Shown here piece by piece: positions 8,605-17,151 of a DNA stretch of 64,000 nucleotides. The position numbers were made by a program, and so were the translations under genes. The stretch comes from Actinokineospora diospyrosa (GTDB lineage Bacteria; Actinomycetota; Actinomycetes; Mycobacteriales; Pseudonocardiaceae), in assembly GCF_024171925.1 (NCBI RefSeq), contig NZ_JAMTCO010000004.1, positions 186,001-250,000 of the forward strand, in the 5' to 3' direction. How positions within the stretch are numbered: position 1 is the stretch's first letter; each line of letters starts with the position of its first letter. The notes under the pieces are model-generated. The model saw nothing but the letters and a program-made list of their open reading frames with translations, did not search any database and had not been told where the DNA came from.

Positions 8605-9657
8605 ATGAACATCGATCCCGAGTGGACAATCACTCGTTCGGAGGACATGACGGGGTTACTCGCTCAGGTGGCGCGCCACCCGGCCGATAGAGGCACCGTG
8701 CAGACCCCTTCGTCATCACCGGGCCGTCGGGCTGGCGGCGCGAAGACCGGCGGACTCGTCACCGACGGGCGTCCGCTGGCCAGCTACGACTTCCTGCGCC
8801 CGGCGAAGCTGCCCCGCGAGCACCTGCGCACCCTGCAGCTGGCGTACGAGACCTTCTCGCACCGGCTCGCCATCCTGCTGACCTCGCAGCTGCGCGTGGT
8901 CTGCCGGGTCGGCGTGGCCGCGGTGGACCAGATCTCCACCGACGAGTTCCTCGCCCGCGAGGTCGAGCCGGTCGTCGTGGCGCCGCTGCGGTTCGACCCG
9001 CTGCCCGGTGTCGCCGTCCTGGAGCTGCCGCAGGTCACCGCGCTGACCCTGATCGACCACCTGCTCGGCGGGCCGGGCGGCAAGCAGCACGTGCGGCCGC
9101 TGACCGACCTGGAGACCCCGCTCATCCGCGACCTGCTCACCGACGTGCTCACCGAGCTCAAGATCGGGCTCGCCGAGTTCGTCCGGGTGGACCCGATCCT
9201 GGGCGCCCTGGAGTACAACCCGCAGCTGGTGCAGGTCGGCGGCCCGGCCGACGTGATGGTCACCGCCGGGTTCGACCTGCACGTCGGCGAGGCGGAGAGC
9301 ACGCTGACGCTGACCGTCCCGCTGCAGTCCGTGCTGCCCTCGCTGCAGCGCCACAGCGAGAGCGCCGAGACCACCGCCGGTGAGCGCGCCGCCCAGCAGG
9401 CCGCCCGCGACCTGCTCACCCAGGGCCTGCGCGAGGTGCCGGTGGAGATCGCGGTGCGCTTCGCCCCGGCCAAGCTGCGCTCCAACGACCTGTTCGACCT
9501 GCGCCCGGGTGACCTGCTCTCGCTCGGCCACCCGGTGGACCGCCCGCTCGACATCACCACGGCGGGCCGCGTCTTCGGCCACGCCGTCGCCACCAAGCAG
9601 GGAGCCCGCCTGGCCTGCCAGGTCGTGGCCGCGAACACGGAGGACATCCAGCTATGA
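8605..9657 (+). CDS. fliM: Flagellar motor switch protein FliM
   Basis: 350 residues from the ATG at 8605. After an atypical 55-residue N-terminal region the FliM core begins at [17 protein letters not shown]; the CheC-like middle domain and a C-terminal SpoA domain (about 265-340) with [17 protein letters not shown] follow. FliM is the C-ring protein that binds CheY-P. The usual N-terminal CheY-P-binding motif (LSQDEIDALL type) is not evident. A GTG at 8698 is a possible later start. Overlaps fliN by ATGA. Confidence 0.93.
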   Translation: MNIDPEWTITRSEDMTGLLAQVARHPADRGTVQTPSSSPGRRAGGAKTGGLVTDGRPLASYDFLRPAKLPREHLRTLQLAYETFSHRLAILLTSQLRVVCRVGVAAVDQISTDEFLAREVEPVVVAPLRFDPLPGVAVLELPQVTALTLIDHLLGGPGGKQHVRPLTDLETPLIRDLLTDVLTELKIGLAEFVRVDPILGALEYNPQLVQVGGPADVMVTAGFDLHVGEAESTLTLTVPLQSVLPSLQRHSESAETTAGERAAQQAARDLLTQGLREVPVEIAVRFAPAKLRSNDLFDLRPGDLLSLGHPVDRPLDITTAGRVFGHAVATKQGARLACQVVAANTEDIQL

Positions 9658-10385
9658 CCAGCACGCACACCGACTCCTCCGCCGCCGTCCGGGCCGCGGC
9701 CGAGGCCGCGCTGACCGTGCTGCCCGCCAGCGAGGCGCTCACCGTCGGCGCGCCGGTCGCCGACGCCACGACCCTCGCGCTGCCCGGCGCGGCCGTGTGC
9801 GCGGACCTCACCGGGCAGACCCACGGCACGCTGGCGGTGCTGGTCAACCAGGAACTGGTCGAGGCGCTCAAGTCGAGCCCGCTCGGCGAGCTGGACCTGG
9901 GCGCCGCGGTGGCGCCCGCGCTGGAGGCCGCGGCCAAGGTGCTCGGCTCGGTCGCCGGACCGGGCAGGCAGACCACCCCGGAGGCCGCGCTCGCCTCGAT
10001 GGCCGAGAGCGGCGTGCTGGTCGGTGTCCCGCTGACCGCGGGCGCGGCGATGCAGGCGGTCGTGGTGCTGTCCACCCCGCAGGCCAGCGCGCCCGCGCCG
10101 CGGCAGGCGGCGCAACCCACGCGCTCGGCCGCCTCGGCGATGGACCTGCTCAGCGGCGTGGAGATGGAGGTCACCGTCGAGCTCGGCCGCACCAGGATGA
10201 CCGTGCGCGAGCTGCTCTCGCTGGGCTCCGGGTCGGTCATCGAGCTGGACCGGGCCGCGGGCGCCCCCGCCGACGTGCTGGTCAACGGCAGGCTCATCGC
10301 GCGCGGGGAGATCGTGGTCATCGACGAGAACTTCGGGATCCGGATCACCGAGATCCTCGCGGGCGCCGCGGTGGACGCCATCTGA
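9654..10385 (+). CDS. fliN: Flagellar motor switch protein FliN/FliY-type
   Basis: 243 residues, longer than enteric FliN (about 137). The C-terminal SpoA domain is typical: [19 protein letters not shown], then [14 protein letters not shown] and [13 protein letters not shown]. The N-terminal 150 residues resemble a CheC-like or degenerate FliY domain, though no clear phosphatase motif is visible. It forms the base of the C-ring with FliM and helps dock export cargo. Stop overlaps the fliO ATG. Confidence 0.92.
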   Translation: MTSTHTDSSAAVRAAAEAALTVLPASEALTVGAPVADATTLALPGAAVCADLTGQTHGTLAVLVNQELVEALKSSPLGELDLGAAVAPALEAAAKVLGSVAGPGRQTTPEAALASMAESGVLVGVPLTAGAAMQAVVVLSTPQASAPAPRQAAQPTRSAASAMDLLSGVEMEVTVELGRTRMTVRELLSLGSGSVIELDRAAGAPADVLVNGRLIARGEIVVIDENFGIRITEILAGAAVDAI

Positions 10386-10765
10386 TGGCCGAGCTGCTGC
10401 GGGTGTTCATCGCCCTGCTGCTGGTGCTCGGCGCGCTGTGGCTGGCCGCCCGGCTGGCGCGGCGCCCGATGCGCAACCGGCGGCGCCGCGGCGGCACGCT
10501 CGACGTGCTGGCCCGCACCCAGCTCAGCCGCGGCGCCAGCGTCGCGGTCATCCAGGTGGACAAGACCGCGCTGGTGCTCGGGGTCACCGACCACCAGGTG
10601 AACCTGCTGCACGTGGCGGACGCGGAGACCTTCGCGGTGCCCGAGCCGCGCCCGCCGCTCAAGCCGGAGTTGGACCAGCCGGGCGCGCTCACCGGGTCCG
10701 CGCTCTCCCCCGCCACCTGGAAGCAGGCACTGGACGCGCTGCGCGAGCGGTCGGTGCGCAAGTGA
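10385..10765 (+). CDS. fliO: Flagellar biosynthetic protein FliO
   Basis: 126 residues: one N-terminal membrane helix (about 4-24, LLRVFIALLLVLGALWLAA), a basic stretch, then the short FliO domain with LDVLARTQLSRGASVAVIQV and VLGVTDHQVNLL. FliO assists assembly of the FliP/FliQ/FliR export gate. Placement between fliN and fliP with overlapping ends at both sides supports the call despite the family's low conservation. Confidence 0.88.
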   Translation: MAELLRVFIALLLVLGALWLAARLARRPMRNRRRRGGTLDVLARTQLSRGASVAVIQVDKTALVLGVTDHQVNLLHVADAETFAVPEPRPPLKPELDQPGALTGSALSPATWKQALDALRERSVRK

Positions 10766-11658
10766 GCGCGGCGGCGGCCGGTGCGACCCGGGTGGACCGG
10801 GTCAAGCGCTCCAGCGTCCTGGCGATGCTGGTGGTCCTGATCGGACTGCTGGGGGCGACCGGGTCGGCCTCGGCGCAGACCGGGCCCGCCGCCGTACCGG
10901 CCGCCGCCGTACCGGCCGCTGGGGTACAGGTGACTGGCGCGCGGGCCGCCGCGGTGCAGCCCGCCGAACCGAGCGCGCCCAGTGCGCCGAGCGAGCCCAG
11001 CGGGGTCACCGTCACCGTCGGCACGCCGGACAAGCCCTCGGAATCCATCGTCATCCTGCTGCTGCTGACCGCGCTGTCGGTCGCGCCGTCGCTGCTGCTG
11101 CTGTGCACCAGCTTCACCAAAATCTTCGTTGTGCTCGGCATCACACGCAATGCCCTTGGATTGACCAACGTCCCGCCGAACCAGGTGTTGGCGGGACTGG
11201 CGCTGTTCCTGAGCCTGTTCATCATGGGCCCGGTGGTCAGCGAGGTGAACGCCCAGGGAGTGCAGCCCTACCTCAAGGGCGAGAAGACGCAGTCGGTCGC
11301 GTTCAACGACGGGATGAAGCCGTTGCGCGAGTTCATGCTCAAGCAGACCCGACCCGAGGAGATCGCGCTGTTCACCAAGGTGGCCGGGAACGACAAGCCC
11401 GCCAACGCCGCCGACGTGCCCACCAGCACCCTCATCCCGGCCTTCGTGCTCTCCGAGCTGCGCGCGGCCATGCTCATCGGGTTCGTGCTGTTCATCCCGT
11501 TCCTGGTCATCGACATGGTCGTCTCGGCGTCGCTGATGTCACTGGGCATGATGATGTTGCCCCCGGTGACCGTCGCGCTGCCGTTCAAACTCCTGCTGTT
11601 CGTGCTCGCCAACGGCTGGGGCCTGCTGATCACCGCCCTCGTCGGCACCTACTCGTAA
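10762..11658 (+). CDS. fliP: Flagellar export gate protein FliP
   Basis: 298 residues from a GTG overlapping the fliO stop. An N-terminal signal-like helix is followed by an Ala/Pro/Ser-rich linker containing a duplicated GCCGCCGTACCGG, and then the FliP core with IVILLLLTALSVAPSLLL, TSFTKIFVVLGITRNALG, PPNQVLAGLALFLS and a C-terminal pair of helices. FliP forms the pentameric core of the export gate with FliQ and FliR. The extra linker makes it longer than enteric FliP (about 245). Confidence 0.96.
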   Translation: MSAAAAGATRVDRVKRSSVLAMLVVLIGLLGATGSASAQTGPAAVPAAAVPAAGVQVTGARAAAVQPAEPSAPSAPSEPSGVTVTVGTPDKPSESIVILLLLTALSVAPSLLLLCTSFTKIFVVLGITRNALGLTNVPPNQVLAGLALFLSLFIMGPVVSEVNAQGVQPYLKGEKTQSVAFNDGMKPLREFMLKQTRPEEIALFTKVAGNDKPANAADVPTSTLIPAFVLSELRAAMLIGFVLFIPFLVIDMVVSASLMSLGMMMLPPVTVALPFKLLLFVLANGWGLLITALVGTYS

Positions 11659-11668
11659 GGGACCACCT

Positions 11669-11938
11669 GTGAACGACACCACCATCATCGAGCTGGGCGT
11701 GCAGGCCATGCTGGTCACCGGCAAGCTGGCCGCCCCGATCCTGCTGACCGCGCTCGTGATCGGTTTCGGGATCTCGCTGTTCCAGTCGGTCACCCAGATC
11801 CAGGAGGTGACGCTGTCGTTCGTGCCCAAGGCCATCGGGGTCGCCGCGGCGCTGCTGCTGACCGGGTCGTGGATGGTGCACGAGATCGTGAGCTTCACCG
11901 GCGGCCTCTACGAGCGGATCCCCGCGCTGGTCGGCTGA
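11669..11938 (+). CDS. fliQ: Flagellar export gate protein FliQ
   Basis: 89 residues with two membrane helices, the normal size for FliQ. Characteristic sequence: LITALVIGFGISLFQ-like segment reading LLTALVIGFGISLFQSVTQI, then QEVTLSFVPKAIG. Four copies surround the FliP/FliR core. Starts at GTG ten bases after fliP and ends one base before the fliR GTG. Confidence 0.95.
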   Translation: MNDTTIIELGVQAMLVTGKLAAPILLTALVIGFGISLFQSVTQIQEVTLSFVPKAIGVAAALLLTGSWMVHEIVSFTGGLYERIPALVG

Positions 11939-11939
11939 G

Positions 11940-12707
11940 GTGGAAGCCGCGCTGGCACCCGGGACGCTCACGGCGATGCTGCTCGCCGTGATCCGGTGCG
12001 TGGCGTGGCTGATCACCTGCCCGCCGTTCAACGGCCGGGCGATCCCGGGGACCATCAAGGCGATGCTCGCGGTGGCGATGGTGCTGCCGCTGGTGCCCAA
12101 GCTCGCGCCGGGGGCGCCGAGCACGGAGACCTGGACGCTGGCGGTGTCGGCGGTGGAGCAGGTCGTGGTGGGTGCCGGGCTGGGGTTCCTCACCGCGGTG
12201 ATCTTCGCGGGCGTGCAGGCCGCCGGGGACCTGCTCGACGTGTTCGGCGGGTTCTCGTTGGCCTTCGCCTACGACCCGCTCTCGTTCTCCGGCAACGCCG
12301 GTGTGCTCGGCCGGTTCTACGGCCTGACCGCCACCGCGCTGATGTTCGCCACCGACGCCCACCAGTTGGTGCTGCGGGGATTCACCCTCTCGTATGAGGC
12401 GATACCGCTCAGTGGCGGCTTCTCCCTCGAACGGCTATCGGATTTGCTCACGACCGGGCTAGGGCGGTTGTTCCTGGCCGCGGTGCTCATCGCCGGGCCG
12501 ATGATCGTGGTGCTGTTCTGCGCCGACATCGGCCTGGGGCTGCTCAACCGAGTCGCACCCGCGCTGAACCCGTTTTCGGTGGGTTTCCCTGCCAAGGTGG
12601 GTCTCACGCTGGTGATGGTCGGGCTGGCCATCACGTTGCTGCCGCAGGCGGTGCACGCCATCGCCGAGGAAGCCACCAACGCCGTACTGAAAGCGATCGG
12701 GCGATGA
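11940..12707 (+). CDS. fliR: Flagellar export gate protein FliR
   Basis: 255-residue polytopic membrane protein with about six helices. FliR features include RCVAWLITCPPFNGRAIPG near the N terminus, AGVQAAGDLLDVFGGF in the middle and ALNPFSVGFPAKVGLTL near the end. FliR completes the export gate with FliP and FliQ and contacts FlhB. GTG start directly follows fliQ; the stop overlaps the flhB ATG. Confidence 0.95.
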   Translation: MEAALAPGTLTAMLLAVIRCVAWLITCPPFNGRAIPGTIKAMLAVAMVLPLVPKLAPGAPSTETWTLAVSAVEQVVVGAGLGFLTAVIFAGVQAAGDLLDVFGGFSLAFAYDPLSFSGNAGVLGRFYGLTATALMFATDAHQLVLRGFTLSYEAIPLSGGFSLERLSDLLTTGLGRLFLAAVLIAGPMIVVLFCADIGLGLLNRVAPALNPFSVGFPAKVGLTLVMVGLAITLLPQAVHAIAEEATNAVLKAIGR

Positions 12708-13795
12708 GCGGGAACAAGGACGCCACCGAGAAGCCGACACCGAAGAAGCTCAAGGAGGCCAGGTCTGAGGGGCAGACCGCGCGCACCCAGGACCTGGGCG
12801 CGTGGGCCGCGGTGCTCGTCGCCACCTGGGTCATCCCCGGGGTCTTCACCGACCTGTTCGACAGCAGCGCGAGCCTGTTGCGCCGGGCGGCCAAGTTCAT
12901 CGCCAACCCCGACCAGGCCGACGTGTTCACCCTGCTCGGCGACGCCTTCAAGGGCGGGGCGCTGGCCATCGCGCCGCTGCTCGGGGCGACCCTGCTCGCG
13001 GTGCTGGCTGGCGCGGGCGTCCAGGGTGGACTGCGGCCCGCGATGAAGCTGCTCAAGCCCAAGTTCACCAGGCTCAACCCGCTCAAGGGCATCAAGCGGA
13101 TGTTCGGCCCGCAGTCGGCGTGGGAACTGGTCAAGACGCTGCTCAAGTGCGCCATCCTGGCGCTGGTGCTCTACACCGCGGTCAAGGACCTGATCCCCAC
13201 CATCATGGGGTCGGGCTCGCTGCCGCTGCAGTCGCTGGTGTCCACCCTGGGCGACACGGTCCTGTCGCTGATCCGCCTCGCCGCCGTCGCGGGCCTGGCG
13301 ATGGGCATCGCCGACTACATCGTGGCCAAGCGCCGGGTCGGCAAGGAACTGCGGATGACCAAGCAACAGGTCAAGGACGAGCACAAGAACACCGACGGCA
13401 ACCCCGAGATCAAGGGCCAGATCCGCGCCCGCCAACTCGCCATGAGCCGCAACCGGATGATGTCCGACATCCCCACCGCCGACGTCATCATGGCCAACCC
13501 GACCCACGTCGCCGTGGCCCTGCGCTACGACCCCGACAAGGGCGCCCCGCGCGTGGTCGCCAAGGGCGCGGGCGAGATCGCCGCCAAGATCCGCGAACTG
13601 GCGACCGAACACCGCGTCCCGATCGTGCGCGACATCCCCCTGGCCCGCGCCCTCTACAGCGCTTGCGAGGTCGGCCAAGAGATCCCCATGGACCTCTTCG
13701 GCCCCGTGGCCCACGTTCTGGCCTTCCTCCACCGCCTCCGCAGCCGCGGCTCCGCAGCAGGCATCCACAGCATGCCCGCAGGCGCGGCCGCCTAG
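12704..13795 (+). CDS. flhB: Flagellar export switch protein FlhB
   Basis: 363 residues. The Lys/Glu-rich start DATEKPTPKKLKEARSEG is typical; four membrane segments follow and then the cytoplasmic autocleavage domain, with the NPTH site in MANPTHVAVALRYD. Cleavage there switches export from hook to filament substrates under FliK control. It is the last gene of the left flagellar block and overlaps the minus-strand CPCC gene tail to tail by four bases. In many bacteria flhA follows; here flhA lies 9.5 kb away, inverted. Confidence 0.96.
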   Translation: MSGNKDATEKPTPKKLKEARSEGQTARTQDLGAWAAVLVATWVIPGVFTDLFDSSASLLRRAAKFIANPDQADVFTLLGDAFKGGALAIAPLLGATLLAVLAGAGVQGGLRPAMKLLKPKFTRLNPLKGIKRMFGPQSAWELVKTLLKCAILALVLYTAVKDLIPTIMGSGSLPLQSLVSTLGDTVLSLIRLAAVAGLAMGIADYIVAKRRVGKELRMTKQQVKDEHKNTDGNPEIKGQIRARQLAMSRNRMMSDIPTADVIMANPTHVAVALRYDPDKGAPRVVAKGAGEIAAKIRELATEHRVPIVRDIPLARALYSACEVGQEIPMDLFGPVAHVLAFLHRLRSRGSAAGIHSMPAGAAA

Positions 13796-14157
13796 CCCTT
13801 GCGCCAGAACGTATCCCGCCACCAATACAAGACGGTGCGATCCTCAGGCCAGGGCGCCCACTCGTCCTCGCCCTCAAAGCTGTCGACAGCCGGCTCTATC
13901 GGCCGCCACCCCGGGTCACGGACATCGGTGGGCGCCACGGGCCGCACATGGGGTACGAGCCTGGCCTCACACGCACCCAACTCCACAAAGTTCCGCTGCC
14001 CCTCCACCAACGACACATAGTTGGCCCCCTCCACCGAAAACGGCCACCGCAACTGCGAACTGTCATCCTCCCAGAAGCACACACCACAAATCTCATACGA
14101 CTCAGGCGGCTCAGCCATCGTTAGATACCCGCAGCACGGGCAGGGAAAAGAGCTCAT
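13792..14157 (-). CDS. CPCC-type cysteine-rich protein (immunity-like), stand-alone copy
   Basis: 121 residues. CPCCG near residue 6 and a second pair in EICGVCFWED form a four-Cys zinc-ribbon-like set; the C-terminal part has DPGWRPIE, DSFE and LYWWRDTFWR. This matches the Cys_rich_CPCC family, often found beside toxin/immunity genes. The ATG at 14157 is chosen because the CPCC motif follows at once. It is the last gene of the immunity-like array; the stop overlaps the flhB stop. A second copy of the domain is fused in the gene at 14563-15300. No cognate toxin is visible. Confidence 0.82.
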   Translation of the reverse strand: MSSFPCPCCGYLTMAEPPESYEICGVCFWEDDSSQLRWPFSVEGANYVSLVEGQRNFVELGACEARLVPHVRPVAPTDVRDPGWRPIEPAVDSFEGEDEWAPWPEDRTVLYWWRDTFWRKG

Positions 14158-14161
14158 GGCA

Positions 14162-14566
14162 TCAGACCTCTCGATCTTGAACGTCCAGCGTGAGGTCGCC
14201 TGCCCACATCCCCGCCTTGATCCGGTGTCCGTGCAAGATGAACTCAAGCTCGACGAGGTCGTCGTATTCGCTGCGGCTCTCGTGCACTGACTCGATCGGC
14301 GCACCCTCGGGCGGAAGACCCGAGATGAGGTCACGCACCCCAATGGTCTCCGGTGGCCAGAGATAATCCGGCAGGGCATCGTCGCCACGGGAATCGACAA
14401 CCAAGACCCAGTCGATCCACACCGTGAGCACCACCGACCGACCGCCCGCGAACACCAACTGCAGCGCGGCAAGCGACCCATCCCCGTACCGGCACTCGAT
14501 CACCCGGGTCACCATCGAGTTCACCAACTCGACCGCGGGAACCTCATTCAGCGGACGCCCGTTCAC
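14162..14566 (-). CDS. Unnamed immunity-like protein, copy A
   Basis: 134 residues from a GTG that forms a GTGA overlap with the stop of the upstream fusion gene. Shared core with the N-terminal half of that gene and with the protein at 15739-16119: RPLNEVP at the start, DGSLAAL, SVVLTVWIDWVLVVD, YLWPPE, GLPPEG and the closing MWAGDLTL. I cannot assign a family name. Acidic, cytosolic, no signal peptide. Its position, 4 bases before the stand-alone CPCC gene, mirrors the domain order in the fused gene. Confidence 0.75.
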   Translation of the reverse strand: MNGRPLNEVPAVELVNSMVTRVIECRYGDGSLAALQLVFAGGRSVVLTVWIDWVLVVDSRGDDALPDYLWPPETIGVRDLISGLPPEGAPIESVHESRSEYDDLVELEFILHGHRIKAGMWAGDLTLDVQDREV

Positions 14567-15300
14567 ACCCCCACCCCGCGCCAGAAGGTGTCCCGCCACC
14601 AGTACAAAGTGGTCAGATCGGCGGGCCACTCGCCCTGAGCCTCGAAGCTGTCGACCCCTAGGTCGACTGGGCGCCACCCCGGATCGCGGGCGAAGGTCGT
14701 CGCCCGGTCCCGGAAGTCGCGCTGTGCTTCGACCAACGACACCTTGTTGGCCCCTCGCAGGGAAAGCGGCGCGCGCAACTGGACCGGATCCTCTTCCCAC
14801 AGGCACACCTCGCAGATCTCGTGCGAACCGGGCGGCTGCGCGAATGTCAGGTACCCGCAACACGGGCAGGGGTGGGTCTGCCCACTGCTCACCGGACCGC
14901 TGGCTGGACAACGTTGCAGGCTCAGGGTCAGGTCGCCTGCCCACATGCCCGCGACCAGCCGGTGCCCGTTCACCATGAGCACGAGCCTGCTCAAGTCGCC
15001 GACCTCGTTGCGGAACTCCGCCACGGACTCGACCACCACCCCCTCAGCCGGGAGCCCGGGCATCAACTCCCGCGTCTCGAAATCCAGCGGCCGCAAGTAG
15101 CTCGGCGGCACCCCGTCCTCCTCGAGATCAACCACCAACACCCAGTCGGTCCACACCGTCAGCACCACCGAGGCCCCGCCCACAGCCTCGACCAACACAG
15201 CGGCAAGCGACCCATCGTCGTGTCGGTACTCCGTCAAGCCGACCACACTCATCTCCCGCAACCGACTCGACGGCACCTCATTCAGCGGACGCCAGCTCAT
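14563..15300 (-). CDS. Fused protein: unnamed immunity-like domain (copy B) plus CPCC domain
   Basis: 245 residues. Residues 1-128 match copy A (RPLNEVP, SVVLTVWTDWVLVVD, GMWAGDLTLSL). A short linker leads to a CPCC domain (about 142-245) with PCPCCGYLTF, EICEVCLWEED, DPGWRPVD and LYWWRDTFWR. The two downstream genes contain the same two domains as separate proteins, so this pair looks like a tandem duplication in which one copy is fused or the other split. Coupled to copy A by a GTGA overlap. Function unknown; immunity role is inferred from family company. Confidence 0.8.
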   Translation of the reverse strand: MSWRPLNEVPSSRLREMSVVGLTEYRHDDGSLAAVLVEAVGGASVVLTVWTDWVLVVDLEEDGVPPSYLRPLDFETRELMPGLPAEGVVVESVAEFRNEVGDLSRLVLMVNGHRLVAGMWAGDLTLSLQRCPASGPVSSGQTHPCPCCGYLTFAQPPGSHEICEVCLWEEDPVQLRAPLSLRGANKVSLVEAQRDFRDRATTFARDPGWRPVDLGVDSFEAQGEWPADLTTLYWWRDTFWRGVGV

Positions 15301-15329
15301 GGCACCTCCCTGCGGTTCGACAAACCGGT

Positions 15330-15731
15330 CTATGCCTGGTGTTCCCAGATGAGCCGCTCGCTCTTGGTCCCCGAGGTCGCGTAGCAGACGGCGGCTTCCA
15401 CCGCTTCGGCCAGCGTGACGGCGGTCGCGGTGGGGTACTCGCCGAACTGGCCAGCGGTGATCTCCACGAATCGGCCGGGCGACGGGTTCGCTGCCATCAG
15501 GTTGTAGAAGTCCTCGTTGTCCACCGTCATGTAGACGATGTAGGCACCATTCGCGCCACCGCCGATGGCCAGGTGCGCCTCGCTCCCTGGACTCAGGCTC
15601 AGCAGCGTGTGCCGCACCCCGTCGAGCGCCTTGACCAACTCGACAACCAGTGCCTCGTCTATCCCTTCAGGACCAAACTCGCGTTCGCCGTGCGCGTCCT
15701 GGTCGTCGAGGGAGATCCTGTTGACGTACAT
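15330..15731 (-). CDS. Imm1-family immunity-like protein
   Basis: 133 residues from ATG 15731 (MYVNRISLDD). The pattern of short strands with HLAIGGGANGAYIVYM, followed by PSPGRFVEITAGQFGEYP and a helix-turn, then SERLIWEHQA, resembles the Imm1 immunity family of polymorphic toxin systems. Members bind and neutralise nuclease/deaminase toxins. Lies between copies C and B of the unnamed family, 30 bases before the latter. No toxin gene (RHS, WXG100, LXG) is present in the window. Confidence 0.7.
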   Translation of the reverse strand: MYVNRISLDDQDAHGEREFGPEGIDEALVVELVKALDGVRHTLLSLSPGSEAHLAIGGGANGAYIVYMTVDNEDFYNLMAANPSPGRFVEITAGQFGEYPTATAVTLAEAVEAAVCYATSGTKSERLIWEHQA

Positions 15732-15738
15732 CACCCTG

Positions 15739-16119
15739 TCACCGCAGCTCCACCGTGAGGTCCCCCGCCCAGATTCCGACAACAACCCGGCGATCGTGGA
15801 AGCCGAGCTCCAGCCCGACCAGGTCACCGACCTCGTTGTACCGCTCCCCCAGCACCCCGACCGGCACCCCTCCCGGCGGCAAGTCGGACATCAACTCCGC
15901 CACCACAATGGACTCCGGCGGCCAGAGGTACTCGGGCATGGCCTGGTCAGGACGCGGGTTGATGAGCAACTCCCAGTCCGCGTACTCCTTGAGCACCACC
16001 GACCGCCCGCCCACCAACGCCAACCGCAACGCCGCCAACGTCCCGTCCTCGAAGCGGTACTCGGTCAGCCCTGTCACCAACAAGCCCTCAAGCTCACCAG
16101 GCCGCAAACCGTTCAGCAT
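15739..16119 (-). CDS. Unnamed immunity-like protein, copy C
   Basis: 126 residues, third member of the local paralogue family: GLTEYRFEDGTLAAL, SVVLKEYADWELL, YLWPPESI, DLPPGGVPV and IWAGDLTVEL align with copies A and B. It is the most divergent copy and is not followed by a CPCC domain but by the Imm1-like gene after seven bases. Probably co-transcribed with the SUKH gene upstream. Function unknown. Confidence 0.74.
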   Translation of the reverse strand: MLNGLRPGELEGLLVTGLTEYRFEDGTLAALRLALVGGRSVVLKEYADWELLINPRPDQAMPEYLWPPESIVVAELMSDLPPGGVPVGVLGERYNEVGDLVGLELGFHDRRVVVGIWAGDLTVELR

Positions 16120-16159
16120 CGCCCAACACCCTGCCCACCATCAGATCACCATTCACCGG

Positions 16160-16708
16160 TTAAGCCGTGGGCGGCAATGGCGCAGCCGCCGCGTGGACCT
16201 GGTCCAGTAGATACCGCAGGAAACCCGGGAAATCGGCGGCCAACACCTCAAGACCCGCAGTCTCGACCTCATACATCGTCTTCACGAACGCACCCTCACG
16301 CAAACGATAAACCCGCCCATCAACGCCAGCGATCGCAAGCAGACCCCCACCACCATCAGTCCCGAACACCACGATCCCCCCGTCAAGCGCCCCGCTCACC
16401 CCGGCTGGCCGCACCCCGTCACGGGCGAACGCGACCACATCCTCCGCCGAGTCGATGAACCACCCACTGCCCACATCGGGCAGAGACACCTCACCAACCA
16501 CGGCATAGAACCCGACAAGCTCACCAGGCGCCCCAAGCCCAACCAAACCCGCACTAGTCGCCTCGTCCAAAGCCACCGACCGACGAACAACCTCGTTCTC
16601 ATCCGGCGCATACCCATAGTGCGCCTCGAACCCAGCCATCAACCCACCGAGCAGCACCAACACCGCGTCAACCCACTCACGCGAACTCTCCCCCGCAGTT
16701 CCCACCAT
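16160..16708 (-). CDS. SMI1/KNR4 (SUKH)-type immunity-like protein
   Basis: 182 residues if started at ATG 16708 (MVGTAGE); the frame stays open to an ATG at 16846, but that extension is basic, unlike the rest, and probably not translated. SUKH features: helical N-terminal half with YGYAPDENEVVRRSVALDE, then GALDGGIVVFGTDGGGGLLAI, a tryptophan-poor strand region VYRLREGAF and a terminal helix DFPGFLRYLLDQV. SUKH proteins are common immunity proteins. First gene of the array and the least G+C-rich (one 60-base line counted at 53%). Confidence 0.72.
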   Translation of the reverse strand: MVGTAGESSREWVDAVLVLLGGLMAGFEAHYGYAPDENEVVRRSVALDEATSAGLVGLGAPGELVGFYAVVGEVSLPDVGSGWFIDSAEDVVAFARDGVRPAGVSGALDGGIVVFGTDGGGGLLAIAGVDGRVYRLREGAFVKTMYEVETAGLEVLAADFPGFLRYLLDQVHAAAAPLPPTA

Positions 16709-17151
16709 GCCCCCTGCCAATCCGGGCCGCAAAGTCCGCGCCTGGCGTTGCTTCTTCACCAAACCTGCCGACCACACAAGACTGTGCCCCACCACCAGAC
16801 TTGTCCACTCATGGCGAGCTCCACTGTTTCCTGACACACCTTCCACAGCCCGCGAGCGGCCTGAATCCGCAGTCCGGGTTCCTTCGCGCCCATGCCCTGT
16901 GGCGCTGCCTCCGACAGCACTAAGTAGCCGACCCTCGCAGGAGGCATGGGTCCCCTGGTCCAGATCGGCGCTGGAGTGGGCTCCAGGTACCGGTGCCCGC
17001 CAGAACGCCGACCGGCTAGAGGGGCGCGGCCTGGGTGGGGTCGCCGATCTCAGCGGGCGGAAGGCGGGTTGGGGGTGCTGGGCGGCGGGTATGTTGGCGG
17101 GGCCCGGCCTCGAGGCCTCGTGGTGGGGGGCTCGACGGAAGGGTGCGCTGG
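16709..17151. other. Gene-free divergent region between the immunity-like array and cbs
   Basis: 443 bases with no convincing coding potential. It must hold the promoters for the minus-strand array and for cbs. The left part is lower in G+C, like the array; the right part (from about 16970) is G-rich, like the core genome. I saw no clear sigma-70 hexamers, riboswitch or repeat. A GGAAGG at 17137-17142 probably serves as the cbs ribosome-binding site. Confidence 0.6.

Noticed and set aside
16756-16947. A small minus-strand gene (63 codons) upstream of the SUKH gene
   Set aside because: Overlaps the doubtful extension of the SUKH frame, has no homology I recognise and no ribosome-binding site.
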